Source: Streptomyces durmitorensis (GTDB lineage Bacteria; Actinomycetota; Actinomycetes; Streptomycetales; Streptomycetaceae). Taken from it: a stretch of DNA of 64,000 nt. The stretch covers positions 4,092,001 to 4,156,000 of the forward strand of contig NZ_CP097289.1 of assembly GCF_023498005.1 (NCBI RefSeq), in the 5' to 3' direction. The translations under genes and the position numbers were made by a program. Positions 1-9,159 of the stretch are shown here, piece after piece (within the stretch, counting starts at the first letter, position 1; the number at the start of each line of letters is the position of its first letter). The notes under the pieces were generated by a model. The model searched no databases and was not told the DNA's origin. It worked only from the letters and a program-made list of their open reading frames with translations.

Positions 1-116
1 GCACAGACCACCGCGAGCCCCGCAGCGGCCCGCTGCATCAAGGCACCTTCCGGCACCCGAGCCATCAACTCCCGCTCAGCTGCCCTGACCGTCTCCACCG
101 TGTACGCAGTACGCAT
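1..116 (-). CDS. nnr: NAD(P)HX epimerase/dehydratase (Nnr), N-terminal fragment cut by the window edge
   Basis: Only the first 38 codons lie in the window. The ATG is at 116-114 and the protein begins MRTAYTVETVRAAEREL, followed by a [27 protein letters not shown] stretch. This resembles the N-terminus of bacterial Nnr proteins, bifunctional enzymes that repair hydrated NADH and NADPH through an epimerase domain followed by an ADP-dependent dehydratase domain. It reads in the same direction as acpS, whose stop lies 62 nt upstream, and this pairing is common in actinomycetes. The catalytic regions are outside the window, so the call rests on the N-terminal match and context. Confidence 0.7.
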   Translation of the reverse strand, partial: MRTAYTVETVRAAERELMARVPEGALMQRAAAGLAVVC

Positions 117-178
117 ACCCCGAGTGTCACCCAGCGCCGAGCACGACGCCCACCCCTCAGCAATCAGCCTTTCAGCGA

Positions 179-547
179 TCAGCCCTCGGCAATCACCACG
201 GCCGAAGCCACCCCCGCGTCATGACTCAGCGAGACATGCCACGACCGCACCCCCAACTCGGCGGCCCGCGCGGCCACCGTCCCCTTCACCCGCAGCCGCG
301 GCTGCCCGCTCCCCTCGACGAACACCTCCGCGTCCGTCCACCGCAGCCCCGCAGGCGCCCCCAGCGCCTTGGCCAGCGCCTCCTTGGCCGCGAACCGCGC
401 CGCCAGCGAGGCGATCCCGCGCCGCTCCCCGCTCGGCAGCAGCAACTCCCGCTCCACGAACAGCCGCCCGGCCATCCCCGCCGTACGCTCAAGCGCCGCC
501 TCGAACCGCTCGATCTCGGCCACGTCGATACCGACCCCAATAATCAC
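179..547 (-). CDS. acpS: holo-[acyl-carrier-protein] synthase AcpS
   Basis: Transfers 4'-phosphopantetheine from CoA to the conserved serine of acyl carrier proteins, activating fatty-acid and polyketide synthesis in the cytoplasm. The 122-aa length is typical of AcpS. Motifs seen are [12 protein letters not shown] (residues 4-15, Mg ligand Asp8), [12 protein letters not shown] (52-63, Mg ligand Glu56) and SLSHD near the C-terminus (106-110). I chose the GTG at 547-545 because AcpS family proteins begin with this hydrophobic strand (IIGVGID); the open frame continues upstream but that part is low-complexity. A TAGGCT hexamer lies 7 nt before the GTG and no Shine-Dalgarno is visible, so the mRNA may be leaderless. 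Coenzyme A for the reaction comes from the pathway started by coaA next door. Confidence 0.93.
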   Translation of the reverse strand: MIIGVGIDVAEIERFEAALERTAGMAGRLFVERELLLPSGERRGIASLAARFAAKEALAKALGAPAGLRWTDAEVFVEGSGQPRLRVKGTVAARAAELGVRSWHVSLSHDAGVASAVVIAEG

Positions 548-554
548 GAGCAGC

Positions 555-560
555 AGCCTA
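555..560 (-). promoter_or_regulatory. -10 hexamer TAGGCT of acpS
   Basis: TAGGCT on the minus strand ends 7 nt before the acpS GTG, which would put transcription initiation at or next to the start codon. No good -35 is visible. Confidence 0.45.
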
Positions 561-578
561 CGAGCCCGCGCACCCCCC

Positions 579-649
579 ACCGCCCAAGCCCCGCAGGGTG
601 CGCCGGCCCACAAAACCGCACACCCCGACCGCCCAGGCCCCGCAGGGTG
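579..649. repeat. 22-bp imperfect direct repeat
   Basis: Two 22-bp copies at 579-600 and 628-649 differ at one position and have a 49-bp period. Each contains the core CCCCGCAGGGTG. They lie in the acpS/coaA intergenic region. A role is not apparent; a local duplication is the simplest reading. Confidence 0.6.
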
Positions 650-695
650 ACGCACCCCACCCCCCGCCCCGTTCAAACAGCCGTAACAATGGACT

Positions 696-1694
696 GTGAT
701 CTCATCGGTCTCCGTACCCCCGACGACCGCGCGGAGCGCCCACCGGCACAGGCCGGAGGCGACTCCCTACGTCGACCTCACCCGCACCGAGTGGAGCGCC
801 CTGCGTGACAAGACGCCGCTTCCCCTCACCGCCGCCGAGCTGGAGGAGCTGCGCGGCCTGGGCGATGTCATCGACCTGGACGAGGTGCGGGACATCTATC
901 TCCCGCTCTCCCGCCTCCTCAACCTCTACGTAGGCGCCACCGACGGCCTGCGCGGCGCGCTCAACACCTTCCTCGGCGAGAAGGGCTCCCAGTCGGGCAC
1001 GCCCTTCGTCATAGGAGTCGCGGGCTCGGTGGCGGTCGGCAAGTCGACCGTCGCCCGTCTCCTCCAGGCACTCCTCTCCCGCTGGCCCGAGCACCCTCGC
1101 GTCGAGCGCGTGACGACGGACGGCTTCCTCCTGCCCACCAAGGAGCTTCAGGCCCGCGGCCTGATGTCCAGGAAGGGTTTCCCCGAGTCGTACGACAGAA
1201 GGGCCCTGACCCGCTTCGTGGCGGACATCAAGGCGGGCAAGGACGAGGTGACGGCGCCCGTCTACTCCCACCTGATCTACGACATCGTGCCGGACCAGCG
1301 CCTCACGGTCCGCCGCCCCGACATCCTCATCGTCGAGGGCATCAACGTCCTCCAGCCGGCCCTCCCCGGCAAGGACGGCCGCACCCGCGTGGGCCTCGCC
1401 GACTACTTCGACTTCAGCGTGTACGTGGACGCGCGCGCCGAGGACATCGAGCGCTGGTATCTGAACCGCTTCAAGAAGCTGCGCGCCACGGCCTTCCAGG
1501 ACCCGTCCTCGTACTTCCGCAAGTACACCCAGGTCTCGGAGGAAGAGGCCCTGGACTACGCCCGTACGACCTGGCGCACCATCAACAAGCCCAACCTCCT
1601 TCAGAACGTGGCCCCGACGCGCGGCCGGGCGGCCCTGGTCATCCGCAAGGGCCCCGACCACAAGGTGCAGCGCCTGAGGCTGCGCAAGCTCTGA
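696..1694 (+). CDS. coaA: pantothenate kinase type I (CoaA)
   Basis: Phosphorylates pantothenate with ATP, the first committed step of coenzyme A synthesis. The 332-aa protein carries the P-loop [11 protein letters not shown] at residues 107-117. This is followed by the family stretches [10 protein letters not shown] and KGFPESYD, and by [10 protein letters not shown], all typical of prokaryotic type I CoaA. The start is GTG at 696, which gives the usual Streptomyces N-terminus with an ATPYVDLTR segment near residue 22. There is no Shine-Dalgarno, and TAACAA ends only 6 nt before the GTG, so a leaderless transcript is possible. It diverges from acpS; the DUF389 gene begins 37 nt downstream. 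Confidence 0.95.
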   Translation: MISSVSVPPTTARSAHRHRPEATPYVDLTRTEWSALRDKTPLPLTAAELEELRGLGDVIDLDEVRDIYLPLSRLLNLYVGATDGLRGALNTFLGEKGSQSGTPFVIGVAGSVAVGKSTVARLLQALLSRWPEHPRVERVTTDGFLLPTKELQARGLMSRKGFPESYDRRALTRFVADIKAGKDEVTAPVYSHLIYDIVPDQRLTVRRPDILIVEGINVLQPALPGKDGRTRVGLADYFDFSVYVDARAEDIERWYLNRFKKLRATAFQDPSSYFRKYTQVSEEEALDYARTTWRTINKPNLLQNVAPTRGRAALVIRKGPDHKVQRLRLRKL

Positions 1695-1731
1695 CCCCAC
1701 ACGTCCCGGTACGGGCGGCTACCCTGCGCGC

Positions 1732-2679
1732 ATGCTGCATCTACGCCTGATCACCCCGGCGGACAGAACCGATGACGTGGTGCGTCTGATCGAGGAGACG
1801 ACCGGCACCACCCACCTCGCCGTGCTGCCGGGCGCGGCCCGCAACCCCTCGGGCGACGTCGTCATGTGCGACGTGGCCCGCGAGGCGGGCGACGAACTGA
1901 TCGGCGGTCTGCGCGGGCTCGGCATCGACGAGTCGGGCTCGATCGCGGTCGAGAACATCGACCTGTCCCTGTCCCACCGCGCCGACAAGGCCGAGGAGGA
2001 CGCCCCGGGCGAAGGCGCGGACGCGGTCCTGTGGGAGCAGCTCTCCGACGCGACCCACGAGGAGTCGACGCTCTCGATCACGTACGTCGCGTTCATCACG
2101 CTCGCCACGATGATCGCGGCCTGCGGCGTGGTCCTCGACAACGCGATCCTGATCGTCGGCGCGATGGCGGTGGGCCCCGAGTTCGGCCCCCTGGCGGGCT
2201 TCTGCACCGCCCTGGTCCAGCGCGCCCCGCGCCTGGCCCTGCGCTCGCTCATCGCGATACTGGTGGGCTTCGCGGTCGCGATGGTGGTGACCGTCGGCTT
2301 CAGCTACTTCATGGACGCGGTGAACCTGTTCAGCGACGACGCCCTGAAGTCGGAGCGCCCGAACACGAACTTCATCTACCGCCCCGACTGGTTCTCGTTC
2401 GTGGTGGCGGTCCTCGCGGGCGCGGCGGGCATGCTCTCCCTCACCTCGGCGAAGTCGGGCGCCCTGGTCGGCGTCGCGATCTCGGTGACGACGGTCCCCG
2501 CGGCGGCGAACGCGGCCGTGGCCTTCAGCTACGACGAGTACAAGCAGGCGTGGGGCTCCACCGAGCAGCTCCTGCTCAACCTGCTCGGCATCGTCCTCGC
2601 CGGTACGCTCACGCTCCTGGCCCAGAAGTTCTTCTGGGCCAAGCAACGCGAGCGCACCGCCACGTCACAACCGTCCTAG
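1732..2679 (+). CDS. DUF389 family integral membrane protein
   Basis: A 315-aa membrane protein of unknown function. The soluble N-terminal part (about residues 1-105) precedes a stretch of five or six hydrophobic segments: around 115-140 (SITYVAFITLATMIAACGVV), 145-165 (ILIVGAMAVGPEFGPLAG), 170-200, 222-245 and 280-302. The glycine-rich ILIVGAMAVGPEFGPLAG segment is the signature of the DUF389 family, for which I know no established biochemical role. The ATG at 1732 follows a TACCCT hexamer by 6 nt without a Shine-Dalgarno, so it may be leaderless. It converges on glmM, with 35 bp between the stops. Confidence 0.85.
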   Translation: MLHLRLITPADRTDDVVRLIEETTGTTHLAVLPGAARNPSGDVVMCDVAREAGDELIGGLRGLGIDESGSIAVENIDLSLSHRADKAEEDAPGEGADAVLWEQLSDATHEESTLSITYVAFITLATMIAACGVVLDNAILIVGAMAVGPEFGPLAGFCTALVQRAPRLALRSLIAILVGFAVAMVVTVGFSYFMDAVNLFSDDALKSERPNTNFIYRPDWFSFVVAVLAGAAGMLSLTSAKSGALVGVAISVTTVPAAANAAVAFSYDEYKQAWGSTEQLLLNLLGIVLAGTLTLLAQKFFWAKQRERTATSQPS

Positions 2680-2714
2680 CCGGGCAGCGGTCCCGGCCGG
2701 GCAACTCAACTGCC

Positions 2715-4073
2715 CTAGCCCAGCGCGGACTTCACCACGTCGGCGAGCCGCTCGGCCACGGACTGGGCCTGGTCGATGTCGGCGGCCTCGACCATGACAC
2801 GCACCAGCGGCTCCGTGCCGGACGACCGCAGCAGCACCCGTCCCGTGGCGCCCAGTTCACGCTCGGCCTCGGCGACGGCGGCCGTCAGCTCGGCGGAGGT
2901 GGTGACCCGGGACTTGTCGACGTCGGGCACATTGATCAGGACCTGCGGAAGCCGCTCCATGACCCCGGCGAGCTCGGCGAGGCTGCGCCCGGTCTCGGCG
3001 ACGCGCGCCGCGAGCAGAAGACCCGTCAGCGTGCCGTCACCCGTGGTCGCGTGGTCCAGGATGATCACGTGCCCGGACTGCTCGCCGCCGAGTGCGAAGC
3101 CGTTCTGCTTCATCGACTCCAGCACATAGCGGTCGCCGACACCGGTCTGCACCAGGGAGAGACCCTCGCGCTCCATGGCGAGCTTGAAGCCCAGGTTCGA
3201 CATGACCGTCGCGACGACCGTGTCCGAGCGCAGCGTGCCGTGCTCGCGCATGGCCAGCGCGAGGACGGCGAGGATCTGGTCGCCGTCGATCTCGGCACCC
3301 GTGTGGTCCACCGCGAGGCAGCGGTCCGCGTCGCCGTCGTGCGCGACACCGAAGTCGGCGCCGTGCTCGACGACGGCGGCCTTCAGGAGACCCAGGTGGG
3401 TGGAGCCGCAGCCGTCGTTGATGTTCAGGCCGTCGGGCTTGGCGCCGATCGTGATGATCTCGGCACCGGCGCGCGCGAACGCCTCGGGCGAGACACGGGC
3501 GGCGGCGCCGTGCGCCTCGTCGAGGACGATCTTCAGTCCGTCGAGGCGGTTGGGGAGCACACCGAGGAGATGCGCGACGTACTGGTCCAGGCCCTGGTCG
3601 TACGTCTGCACACGGCCGACGCCCGCGCCCGTGGGCCGCTGCCAGGGATCGCCGGTGCGGTGCTCCTCGTACACGGACTCGATGCGGTCCTCGAGCTCGT
3701 CGGGCAGCTTGTGACCGCCGCGCGCGAAGAACTTGATGCCGTTGTCCGGCATGGCGTTGTGGCTCGCGGAGAGCATCACGCCGAGGTCGGCGCCCAGCGC
3801 ACCGGTGAGATGCGCCACCGCGGGGGTGGGCAGCACACCGACGAGCTGGACGTCCACGCCCGCGCTCGCGAGACCGGCTACCACCGCGGCCTCCAGGAAC
3901 TCCCCTGACGCGCGGGGGTCTCGTCCGACCACCGCGACCGGCCGATGGCCCTCGAACGTGCCCGCTTCGCCGAGCACATGAGCCGCCGCCACGGAGAGCC
4001 CGAGCACGAGCTCGGCCGTCAGATCCGCGTTGGCGACACCGCGCACGCCGTCCGTGCCGAAGAGTCGTCCCAC
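2715..4073 (-). CDS. glmM: phosphoglucosamine mutase GlmM
   Basis: Converts glucosamine-6-phosphate to glucosamine-1-phosphate for UDP-GlcNAc and peptidoglycan synthesis. The 452-aa protein starts [11 protein letters not shown]. It has the phosphoserine loop LSASHN (active Ser104), the metal-binding DGDADR motif, and the C-terminal phosphate loop [12 protein letters not shown]. The start is GTG at 4073-4071, preceded by the strong Shine-Dalgarno GGAGGAGG; the frame upstream of it is not conserved-looking. It follows rplM-rpsI on the same strand but is separated by the rpsI terminator at 4162-4193, so it probably has its own promoter in the 4074-4160 repeat region. Confidence 0.97.
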   Translation of the reverse strand: MGRLFGTDGVRGVANADLTAELVLGLSVAAAHVLGEAGTFEGHRPVAVVGRDPRASGEFLEAAVVAGLASAGVDVQLVGVLPTPAVAHLTGALGADLGVMLSASHNAMPDNGIKFFARGGHKLPDELEDRIESVYEEHRTGDPWQRPTGAGVGRVQTYDQGLDQYVAHLLGVLPNRLDGLKIVLDEAHGAAARVSPEAFARAGAEIITIGAKPDGLNINDGCGSTHLGLLKAAVVEHGADFGVAHDGDADRCLAVDHTGAEIDGDQILAVLALAMREHGTLRSDTVVATVMSNLGFKLAMEREGLSLVQTGVGDRYVLESMKQNGFALGGEQSGHVIILDHATTGDGTLTGLLLAARVAETGRSLAELAGVMERLPQVLINVPDVDKSRVTTSAELTAAVAEAERELGATGRVLLRSSGTEPLVRVMVEAADIDQAQSVAERLADVVKSALG

Positions 4074-4097
4074 TGCTGTCCTCCTCCGGACTTCTAC

Positions 4098-4136
4098 CCC
4101 GGGATCACCGGGGTCCCGACCCGGGATCACCGGGGT
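4098..4136. repeat. 17-bp perfect direct repeat upstream of glmM
   Basis: The unit CCCGGGATCACCGGGGT occurs at 4098-4114 and 4120-4136, a 22-bp period (about two helical turns). It lies 25 bp upstream of the glmM start, between the rpsI terminator and the gene. Each copy contains an inverted CCCGG...CCGGG pair. Such spacing would suit a regulator binding one face of the helix; no regulator is known to me. Confidence 0.65.
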
Positions 4137-4161
4137 GATCACCAGGTTCCCGATAAACGAA

Positions 4162-4193
4162 CGCCCCGGCAGCACACAACGTGCCGCCGGGGC
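4162..4193 (-). terminator. rplM-rpsI intrinsic terminator
   Basis: A 14-bp stem (CGCCCCGGCAGCAC against GTGCCGCCGGGGCG, one wobble) with an ACAAC loop begins 25 nt after the rpsI stop. It is followed on the minus strand by TCGTTTATC. Confidence 0.75.
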
Positions 4194-4217
4194 GAACGAA
4201 AAGCACAAGCAGGCAGA

Positions 4218-4739
4218 TTAGCGCTTGCTGTACTGCGGAGCCTTGCGGGCCTTCTTGAGACCGGCCTTCTTGCGCTCGACCGCACGGTCGTCACGCTTGA
4301 GGTAACCGGCCTTCTTGAGGGCGGCGCGGTTGTTGTCGACGTCGGCCTCGTTCAGCGCACGGGCGACACCGAGACGGAGCGCACCGGCCTGACCGGAGAC
4401 GCCGCCGCCCGAGATGCGGGCGATGACGTCGTAGCGGTTGTCGAGCTCGAGCACCTTGAAGGGCTCGTTGACTTCCTGCTGGTGGACCTTGTTCGGGAAG
4501 TAGTCCTCGAGCGTGCGCCCGTTGACCTTCCACTTGCCGGTGCCCGGAACGATCCGGACACGGGCGATCGCGTTCTTGCGACGGCCCAGGCCGGCGGCCG
4601 GCTGCGGGTCGCCGAAGCGCGCGGCGTTCGACTCCGAGGTGTACTCGCCCTCGACGGGCGCCTCGGACTCGGTGGTGTACTGCTCGACGTCAACAACCTC
4701 GGTCTCTTCGACCGGCTGCTCAACGGTGGTCTCGGCCAC
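4218..4739 (-). CDS. rpsI: 30S ribosomal protein S9 (uS9)
   Basis: Small-subunit head protein whose C-terminal tail reaches the P-site tRNA. The 173-aa product has a non-conserved acidic N-terminal extension of about 47 residues. The S9 core then begins at [16 protein letters not shown] and ends in the canonical tail [11 protein letters not shown], whose last Arg contacts the tRNA anticodon loop. A long N-terminal extension is usual in actinomycete S9. It is cotranscribed with rplM (46 nt gap). ATG start with an upstream GAGGAGAATC Shine-Dalgarno. Confidence 0.97.
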   Translation of the reverse strand: MAETTVEQPVEETEVVDVEQYTTESEAPVEGEYTSESNAARFGDPQPAAGLGRRKNAIARVRIVPGTGKWKVNGRTLEDYFPNKVHQQEVNEPFKVLELDNRYDVIARISGGGVSGQAGALRLGVARALNEADVDNNRAALKKAGYLKRDDRAVERKKAGLKKARKAPQYSKR

Positions 4740-4785
4740 GATTCTCCTCAGATCTTTCTTTACGTCTTAGGGGCTGTGGCCGGAA

Positions 4786-5229
4786 CTACTGCGCGACCTG
4801 GGTGATCTCGAACGGCACCGGCTGCTGAGCAGCGTGGGGGTGCTGGTCGCCCGAGTAGATCTTCAGCTTCGAGAGCATCTGACGACCCAGGGTGTTCTTG
4901 GGGATCATGCCCTTGATGGCCTTCTCGACGGCCTTCTCGGGGTTCTTCGCAAGAAGCTCGTCGTAGCGGACGGAACGCAGACCACCCGGGTAGCCGGAGT
5001 GGCGGTACGCCATCTTCTGGGTCTTCTTGTTGCCGGACAGGTGAACCTTGTCGGCGTTGATGATGATGACGAAGTCGCCCATGTCCATGTGGGGGGCGTA
5101 GATCGCCTTGTGCTTGCCGCGCAGGAGGTTGGCGGCAGTGGTCGCCAGACGGCCCAGGACGATGTCCTGAGCGTCAATGACGTGCCACTGGCGGGTCACA
5201 TCGCCGGGCTTGGGGCTGTACGTACGCAC
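4786..5229 (-). CDS. rplM: 50S ribosomal protein L13 (uL13)
   Basis: Early-assembly large-subunit protein. The 147-aa product has the L13 landmarks [16 protein letters not shown] near residue 15, [21 protein letters not shown] and [19 protein letters not shown]. The start is GTG at 5229-5227, preceded by GAAGG at a suitable distance. It is the first gene of the rplM-rpsI operon and has a good promoter at 5415-5444, giving a leader of about 180 nt. Confidence 0.97.
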   Translation of the reverse strand: MRTYSPKPGDVTRQWHVIDAQDIVLGRLATTAANLLRGKHKAIYAPHMDMGDFVIIINADKVHLSGNKKTQKMAYRHSGYPGGLRSVRYDELLAKNPEKAVEKAIKGMIPKNTLGRQMLSKLKIYSGDQHPHAAQQPVPFEITQVAQ

Positions 5230-5414
5230 TTCGTAGCCTTCGCTTCTTCAGTGGATGGGGTCCAGACACACGGCACCCAGGAAGCGATCATGCAGCTGGG
5301 GCTCACAGTGCCGGGGACGCTGCCCGTATGCGAGCCACTGGTAACTGCTCCAGGGAACCTACGTATGGGCCCTTCGCGTGAGAACGACGACACCAATACG
5401 CATAACAATCTCCG

Positions 5415-5444
5415 AGAGTACCCGCGCCGCCCCGTACGGGTCAA
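5415..5444 (-). promoter_or_regulatory. rplM-rpsI promoter
   Basis: TTGACC (5444-5439), an 18-bp spacer and TACTCT (5420-5415) on the minus strand match the vegetative sigma (HrdB) consensus. The predicted start is near 5408. The -35 box overlaps the 3' end of the upstream glycosyltransferase gene. Confidence 0.65.
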
Positions 5445-6652
5445 AACGCGGCTCTGGAGACCGGCAACGGCGACTCCCCCACCACCGGCGGGTCTGTACT
5501 TTCCAGAGTAGCCCCGCCCTTCCGGACGCAGCTCCGGGCGACCGTGAGCGCCAGCACACAGAGCGTCACGCAGTCCCGGAAGGCCCGCCTGGTGCCCGGC
5601 TCCAGCCAGGGCCAGCTGAACCCCGGGACCTGCGGCACGAGCGCCACCCAGAACCACGGCCCCCGGGCCACCGCCCCCGGCACGAGCGCCCCCGCGAGCA
5701 GCAGCGGCACGACCACAAGGAGGTAGTGGTCGTACGAGGGCCTGGACACCAGGAAGGCCGCCAGCATCAGCATCACCGCCGTCTCGACCACCCGCAGCTC
5801 CCCCGGCCCCCCACCGCTCTTCCACCGCCGCCAGGCGCACCACACCCCCGCCCCTGCCGCCGCGAGGGCGAGCAGCGACGCCACCCCCTGCGGCACCCCG
5901 AGCCGCGGCAGGATCGCGGCGGGCGACGCCTCGTAGAGCCGTACGAAGCTGTCGTCGCCCCGCAGCAGGAACGGCAGCGTCCGCGTGAAGAACCCCGCCG
6001 GGTCCGGCATCGCGAGCGCGGCCCCCGCCGACACCACCGCCGGCACGAGCACCGCGCCCCCGAGCGCCCGCCACCGCCGCGCGAAGACGAAGAGCAGCAC
6101 CACCGGCGCGAGCAGCGGCTTCACGGCGACGGCCGTCCCGATGACAAGACCCGCGGCCACCCACTTCCCCCGGCAGACGAGGAGCAGCGCGAGCGGCAGC
6201 GCCGCCGCCGACGCCACCGTCCAGTTCCCGAGGCCGATCAGATGCCCGAACGGCGCGAACCCCACGGCGAGCGCGAGGAGACCGAGCACCGCGAACCGGC
6301 TGCGCCACGCCACCCCGTGGATCCGCAGCGCGCACCCCCACCCGACGACGAGCGAGGCCGTGACCCCCGCCGGGACGAGGAACCGCACGACGGACTGCGG
6401 AAGCAGTGCCTGCGGCACCGCGGCGAGCACGGCACCCGGCAGATAGAGGAAGTGCCGGTCGGCGTAGGGCGAACGCCCCTCAAGCCAGGCCTCGGCCGCC
6501 CGCACCACGATGGCGTTGTCCATGCCGCCGTCCGGGCCCCGCAGCCCCACGCGCACGACCCCGGCGAGGAGCACGACCCCGAGGGCCGCCCAGCCGTGCC
6601 AGGTCACCGGCCGCAACAACCACCCGCTAACAGCTACTTTGCCCGTGTTCAT
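5441..6652 (-). CDS. GT87-like polytopic membrane glycosyltransferase
   Basis: A 403-aa protein with about ten hydrophobic segments. The first ends before a conserved acidic loop (MDNAIVVRAAEAWLEGRSPY), and this is followed by YADRHFLYLPGAVL. This layout, and the later TAVAVKPLLAP and SYDHYLLVVVPLLL stretches, resemble the GT87 (DUF2029) polyprenyl-phosphate-mannose-dependent mannosyltransferases such as mycobacterial PimE. The inferred role is transfer of a sugar from a lipid carrier on the outer face of the membrane; the substrate is unknown. The ATG at 6652 is preceded by TAGCCT at 7 nt and has no Shine-Dalgarno. It is divergent from the unknown gene at 6727. Confidence 0.75.
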   Translation of the reverse strand: MNTGKVAVSGWLLRPVTWHGWAALGVVLLAGVVRVGLRGPDGGMDNAIVVRAAEAWLEGRSPYADRHFLYLPGAVLAAVPQALLPQSVVRFLVPAGVTASLVVGWGCALRIHGVAWRSRFAVLGLLALAVGFAPFGHLIGLGNWTVASAAALPLALLLVCRGKWVAAGLVIGTAVAVKPLLAPVVLLFVFARRWRALGGAVLVPAVVSAGAALAMPDPAGFFTRTLPFLLRGDDSFVRLYEASPAAILPRLGVPQGVASLLALAAAGAGVWCAWRRWKSGGGPGELRVVETAVMLMLAAFLVSRPSYDHYLLVVVPLLLAGALVPGAVARGPWFWVALVPQVPGFSWPWLEPGTRRAFRDCVTLCVLALTVARSCVRKGGATLESTDPPVVGESPLPVSRAAF

Positions 6653-6659
6653 ACGGATC

Positions 6660-6665
6660 AGGCTA
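6660..6665 (-). promoter_or_regulatory. -10 hexamer TAGCCT of the GT87-like gene
   Basis: Ends 7 nt before the ATG at 6652; implies a leaderless transcript. Confidence 0.45.
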
Positions 6666-6713
6666 GGCCGGGCCCCTCCCCGGACCCCCGCTCAACATCC
6701 CCAACTCCCCGTC

Positions 6714-6719
6714 TAAGAT
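6714..6719 (+). promoter_or_regulatory. -10 hexamer TAAGAT of the 6727 gene
   Basis: Ends 7 nt before the ATG at 6727. This placement favours that ATG over the one at 6718, which lies inside the hexamer. Confidence 0.45.
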
Positions 6720-6726
6720 GCGGCGC

Positions 6727-7575
6727 ATGAGCTTTGGGCAAGGGGGACCTCAGTGGGGTCCAGGGGATTCACAGACCCCTGACTGGGCGGCGCTCGCCGA
6801 GGCGTCCGAATCGCGCACCCGGCGCCGCAAATGGCTGATGATCGGTGGCGGCGCGCTCGCCACCGTCGTGGTCGCGGCCGCGGTCGCCGTCGCGGTCGTC
6901 TCCGCGAACAGCGACAACTCCTCCGCCGCGAACAAACCGGCCAGCGAGCTGCCCTCGACCGCGGACATCCCCGGCGCGAGCGAGAACCCCGGCCCGTCCT
7001 TCGAGGAGACGACACCGCCGCCCCCGCCGGACCCCAAGGAGTTCATCTCCAGCGCCAAGAAGGACAAGGCGCCGCTCAGCGCCGACACGCTCTTCCCCGG
7101 CAAGTCGCTGACCTCGGGCGACCGTGTCTACAAGAAGGGCGACACGGACGGCACGAAGAAGTGCGCGAGCGTCACGCAGGCCAAACTGGCCGCGGTCCTC
7201 ACCAAGAACGACTGCACGCAGCTCTTCCGCGCCAGCTACGTGAAGGACAACATCGCCGTCACGGTCGGCGTCGCCGTCTTCGACACGGCGGCCCAGGCCG
7301 CCAAGGCCAACGACCAGGCGAAGGAAGGCCTGGTCCTCTCCCTGTCCGGCAAGGGCATCCCCGCCTTCTGCCGTACGGCGGTCTGCCGCGGCACGTACAA
7401 CGCCTACGGCCGCTACGCCTACTTCACGACCTCCGGCTTCACCAGCGACAAGGACGTCACGGAGAAGGAGCGCAAGGTCTACACCGTCGGCGACGACCTG
7501 GCCCGCTTCGCCTTCGGCCAGATCAACCGGCGGGGCGAGGCCCAGGCCTCCGCCGCGGCCAACGCCCCCGAGTAG
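6727..7575 (+). CDS. single-pass membrane protein of unknown function, secreted C-terminal domain
   Basis: I do not recognise a named family. The cytoplasmic N-terminus (about 35 residues, ending in a TRRRKW basic patch) precedes one membrane helix rich in Ala and Val (about residues 40-62). A Ser/Pro-rich linker with a PPPPPDP run follows, then a globular extracytoplasmic domain (about 110-282). That domain has four cysteines (in KKCAS, NDCTQ, AFCRT and AVCRG) that could form two disulfides. The architecture suggests an anchored envelope protein. I chose the ATG at 6727 because the -10 hexamer at 6714-6719 would make it leaderless; an ATG at 6718 is the alternative. It converges on truA. Confidence 0.7.
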   Translation: MSFGQGGPQWGPGDSQTPDWAALAEASESRTRRRKWLMIGGGALATVVVAAAVAVAVVSANSDNSSAANKPASELPSTADIPGASENPGPSFEETTPPPPPDPKEFISSAKKDKAPLSADTLFPGKSLTSGDRVYKKGDTDGTKKCASVTQAKLAAVLTKNDCTQLFRASYVKDNIAVTVGVAVFDTAAQAAKANDQAKEGLVLSLSGKGIPAFCRTAVCRGTYNAYGRYAYFTTSGFTSDKDVTEKERKVYTVGDDLARFAFGQINRRGEAQASAAANAPE

Positions 7576-7590
7576 TCCGGCAGTCGGGGC

Positions 7591-8445
7591 TCAGCAGCAC
7601 CCGGCGCCGGGCAACGTCCGCTTGTTGCGCGCTTCCTTGGCGCGCACGGCGAGCAACTCGTCGGCGGGGTAACCGACTTCCTCAAGGGTCAGCCCGTGCG
7701 GCCGTACGACGTGCACGGCGGAGTCCCGCACCCCGGCGGCGAGCACCTGGGCGGGCCACTCCACGGGGCGATGCCCGTCCCCCACGAACAGCATGGCGCC
7801 GACCAGCGACCGCACCATGTTGTGGCAGAAGGCATCGGCCCGCACGGTGGCTTCGAGAATCCCGTCGTCCCGACGCTCCCACCGCAGCTCCTGCAGCGTA
7901 CGAATGGTGGTCGCGCCCTCGCGCCGCTTGCAGTAGGCGGCGAAGTCATGCTCACCGACGAGCTTCTCGGCGGCGGCGTTCATGGCGTCGAGGTCCAACT
8001 CCCAGTCGTGCCACAGCACATGACTGCGCAACAGCGGATCGACGCCGCCCGGGTTGTCGGTCACGCGATAGGCGTAACGCCGCCACACGGCCGCGAAGCG
8101 CGCGTTGAATCCGGCAGGGGCCTCGGCCACCTTCCAGACCCGCACGTCGTGCGGCAGCCGCCCGGCGAGCCGCCGCAGCAGCTTGTCGCTGTGCTCGGCC
8201 CACACGTCCTCGGGCAGATCGACATGAGCGACCTGCCCCCGCGCGTGCACCCCGCTGTCGGTCCGCCCGGCGACGGTCAGCTCGAACGTCTCCTGCGAGC
8301 GCGTCACGGTCCGCAGCGCGTCCTCGATCTCGCCCTGGACGGTCCGCTGCCCCTGCCGCTGCTTGGCCCAGCCGGAGAAATCCTTGCCGTCGTACGAAAG
8401 GTCGAGACGCACCCGCACGAACCCGGGCTCTACTTCATCACTCAC
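7591..8445 (-). CDS. truA: tRNA pseudouridine(38-40) synthase TruA
   Basis: Isomerises uridines 38-40 in the tRNA anticodon arm. The 284-aa protein has the family start [19 protein letters not shown] and the catalytic motif [15 protein letters not shown], with the nucleophile Asp63. It also has RRYAYRV and the later [19 protein letters not shown] segment. It lies directly after rplQ in the alpha operon, as in many bacteria, but the hairpin at 8480-8509 sits between them, so expression needs read-through or a separate promoter. Confidence 0.96.
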   Translation of the reverse strand: MSDEVEPGFVRVRLDLSYDGKDFSGWAKQRQGQRTVQGEIEDALRTVTRSQETFELTVAGRTDSGVHARGQVAHVDLPEDVWAEHSDKLLRRLAGRLPHDVRVWKVAEAPAGFNARFAAVWRRYAYRVTDNPGGVDPLLRSHVLWHDWELDLDAMNAAAEKLVGEHDFAAYCKRREGATTIRTLQELRWERRDDGILEATVRADAFCHNMVRSLVGAMLFVGDGHRPVEWPAQVLAAGVRDSAVHVVRPHGLTLEEVGYPADELLAVRAKEARNKRTLPGAGCC

Positions 8446-8479
8446 AGAACAGATCCTCTCAGGAAGCCGACCACGCGAA

Positions 8480-8509
8480 AGCGGGCCCGCCCCGAAGGGC
8501 GGACCCGCT
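8480..8509 (-). terminator. alpha-operon terminator after rplQ
   Basis: A 13-bp stem (AGCGGGCCCGCCC with GGGCGGACCCGCT, one wobble) closes a CGAA loop 17 nt after the rplQ stop. The minus-strand tail is TTTCG. Confidence 0.7.
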
Positions 8510-8526
8510 CACAGCAAGGCAGAGCC

Positions 8527-9021
8527 TCAGGCGTCCTTGGACTCCTCGGCGGCCTCAACCGGCTTCGCGTCCTCGACGGGCGCGTCGTCCTTCTTGAGGG
8601 CGTCTTCCTTGACGGCGCGCTTGGTCGCCGCCTCGGCCTCACCGGTGGCAGCCTGCGCCACGGTCAGGGCCTCGACAAGCTCGATGATCGCCATGGGCGC
8701 GTTGTCGCCACGACGGTTACCGATCTTGGTGATACGGGTGTAACCACCGGGGCGGTTCTCGTAGCGCGGGCCGATCTCGGTGAAGAGCGTGTGCACGATG
8801 CTCTTGTCCGTGATCACCTGGAGCACCTGGCGACGGTTGTGAAGGTCACCCTTCTTCGCCTTGGTGACCAGACGCTCCGCGTAGGGACGCAGACGACGGG
8901 CCTTCGCCTCGGTGGTGGTGATGCGGCCGTACTCGAAGAGCTGCTTGGCGAGGTTCGCCAGAAGAAGCTTCTCGTGCGCGGCGCTGCCGCCCATACGGGC
9001 ACCCTTGGTGGGCTTCGGCAT
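8527..9021 (-). CDS. rplQ: 50S ribosomal protein L17 (bL17)
   Basis: Lies near the polypeptide exit tunnel. The 164-aa product begins [27 protein letters not shown] and contains the [18 protein letters not shown] and [11 protein letters not shown] segments of L17. The C-terminal 45 residues are an acidic/Ala tail typical of Streptomyces. ATG start preceded by AAGGAG. It is the last ribosomal gene of the alpha operon, 138 nt after rpoA; that gap holds the GC-rich hairpin repeat at 9076-9117. Confidence 0.97.
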   Translation of the reverse strand: MPKPTKGARMGGSAAHEKLLLANLAKQLFEYGRITTTEAKARRLRPYAERLVTKAKKGDLHNRRQVLQVITDKSIVHTLFTEIGPRYENRPGGYTRITKIGNRRGDNAPMAIIELVEALTVAQAATGEAEAATKRAVKEDALKKDDAPVEDAKPVEAAEESKDA

Positions 9022-9075
9022 GGTGTTTCTCCTTGTTGTCTGCCCCGGCCGTATCAGGTACCGGGGTCAGTGGCA

Positions 9076-9117
9076 CCCGCGCCCCGTAAGGGGCGCGGGG
9101 AACTGCGCGAGCAACCA
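9076..9117 (-). repeat. dispersed Streptomyces hairpin repeat
   Basis: A perfect 10-bp stem (CCCGCGCCCC / GGGGCGCGGG) with a GTAA loop is followed on the plus strand by GAACTGCGCGAGCAACC. I recognise this combination as a motif found many times in Streptomyces genomes near gene ends. Here it lies between rpoA and rplQ and could act as a processing or partial termination site. Confidence 0.6.
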
Positions 9118-9159
9118 GAACGCACGCGCAGCCAAAATCAAACTGTCAGTCCCGAGCTC

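Noticed and set aside
1866..3908. A 680-codon plus-strand frame over the DUF389 gene and glmM
   Set aside because: It is a shifted-frame and antisense shadow of two good genes, dominated by Arg and Gly.
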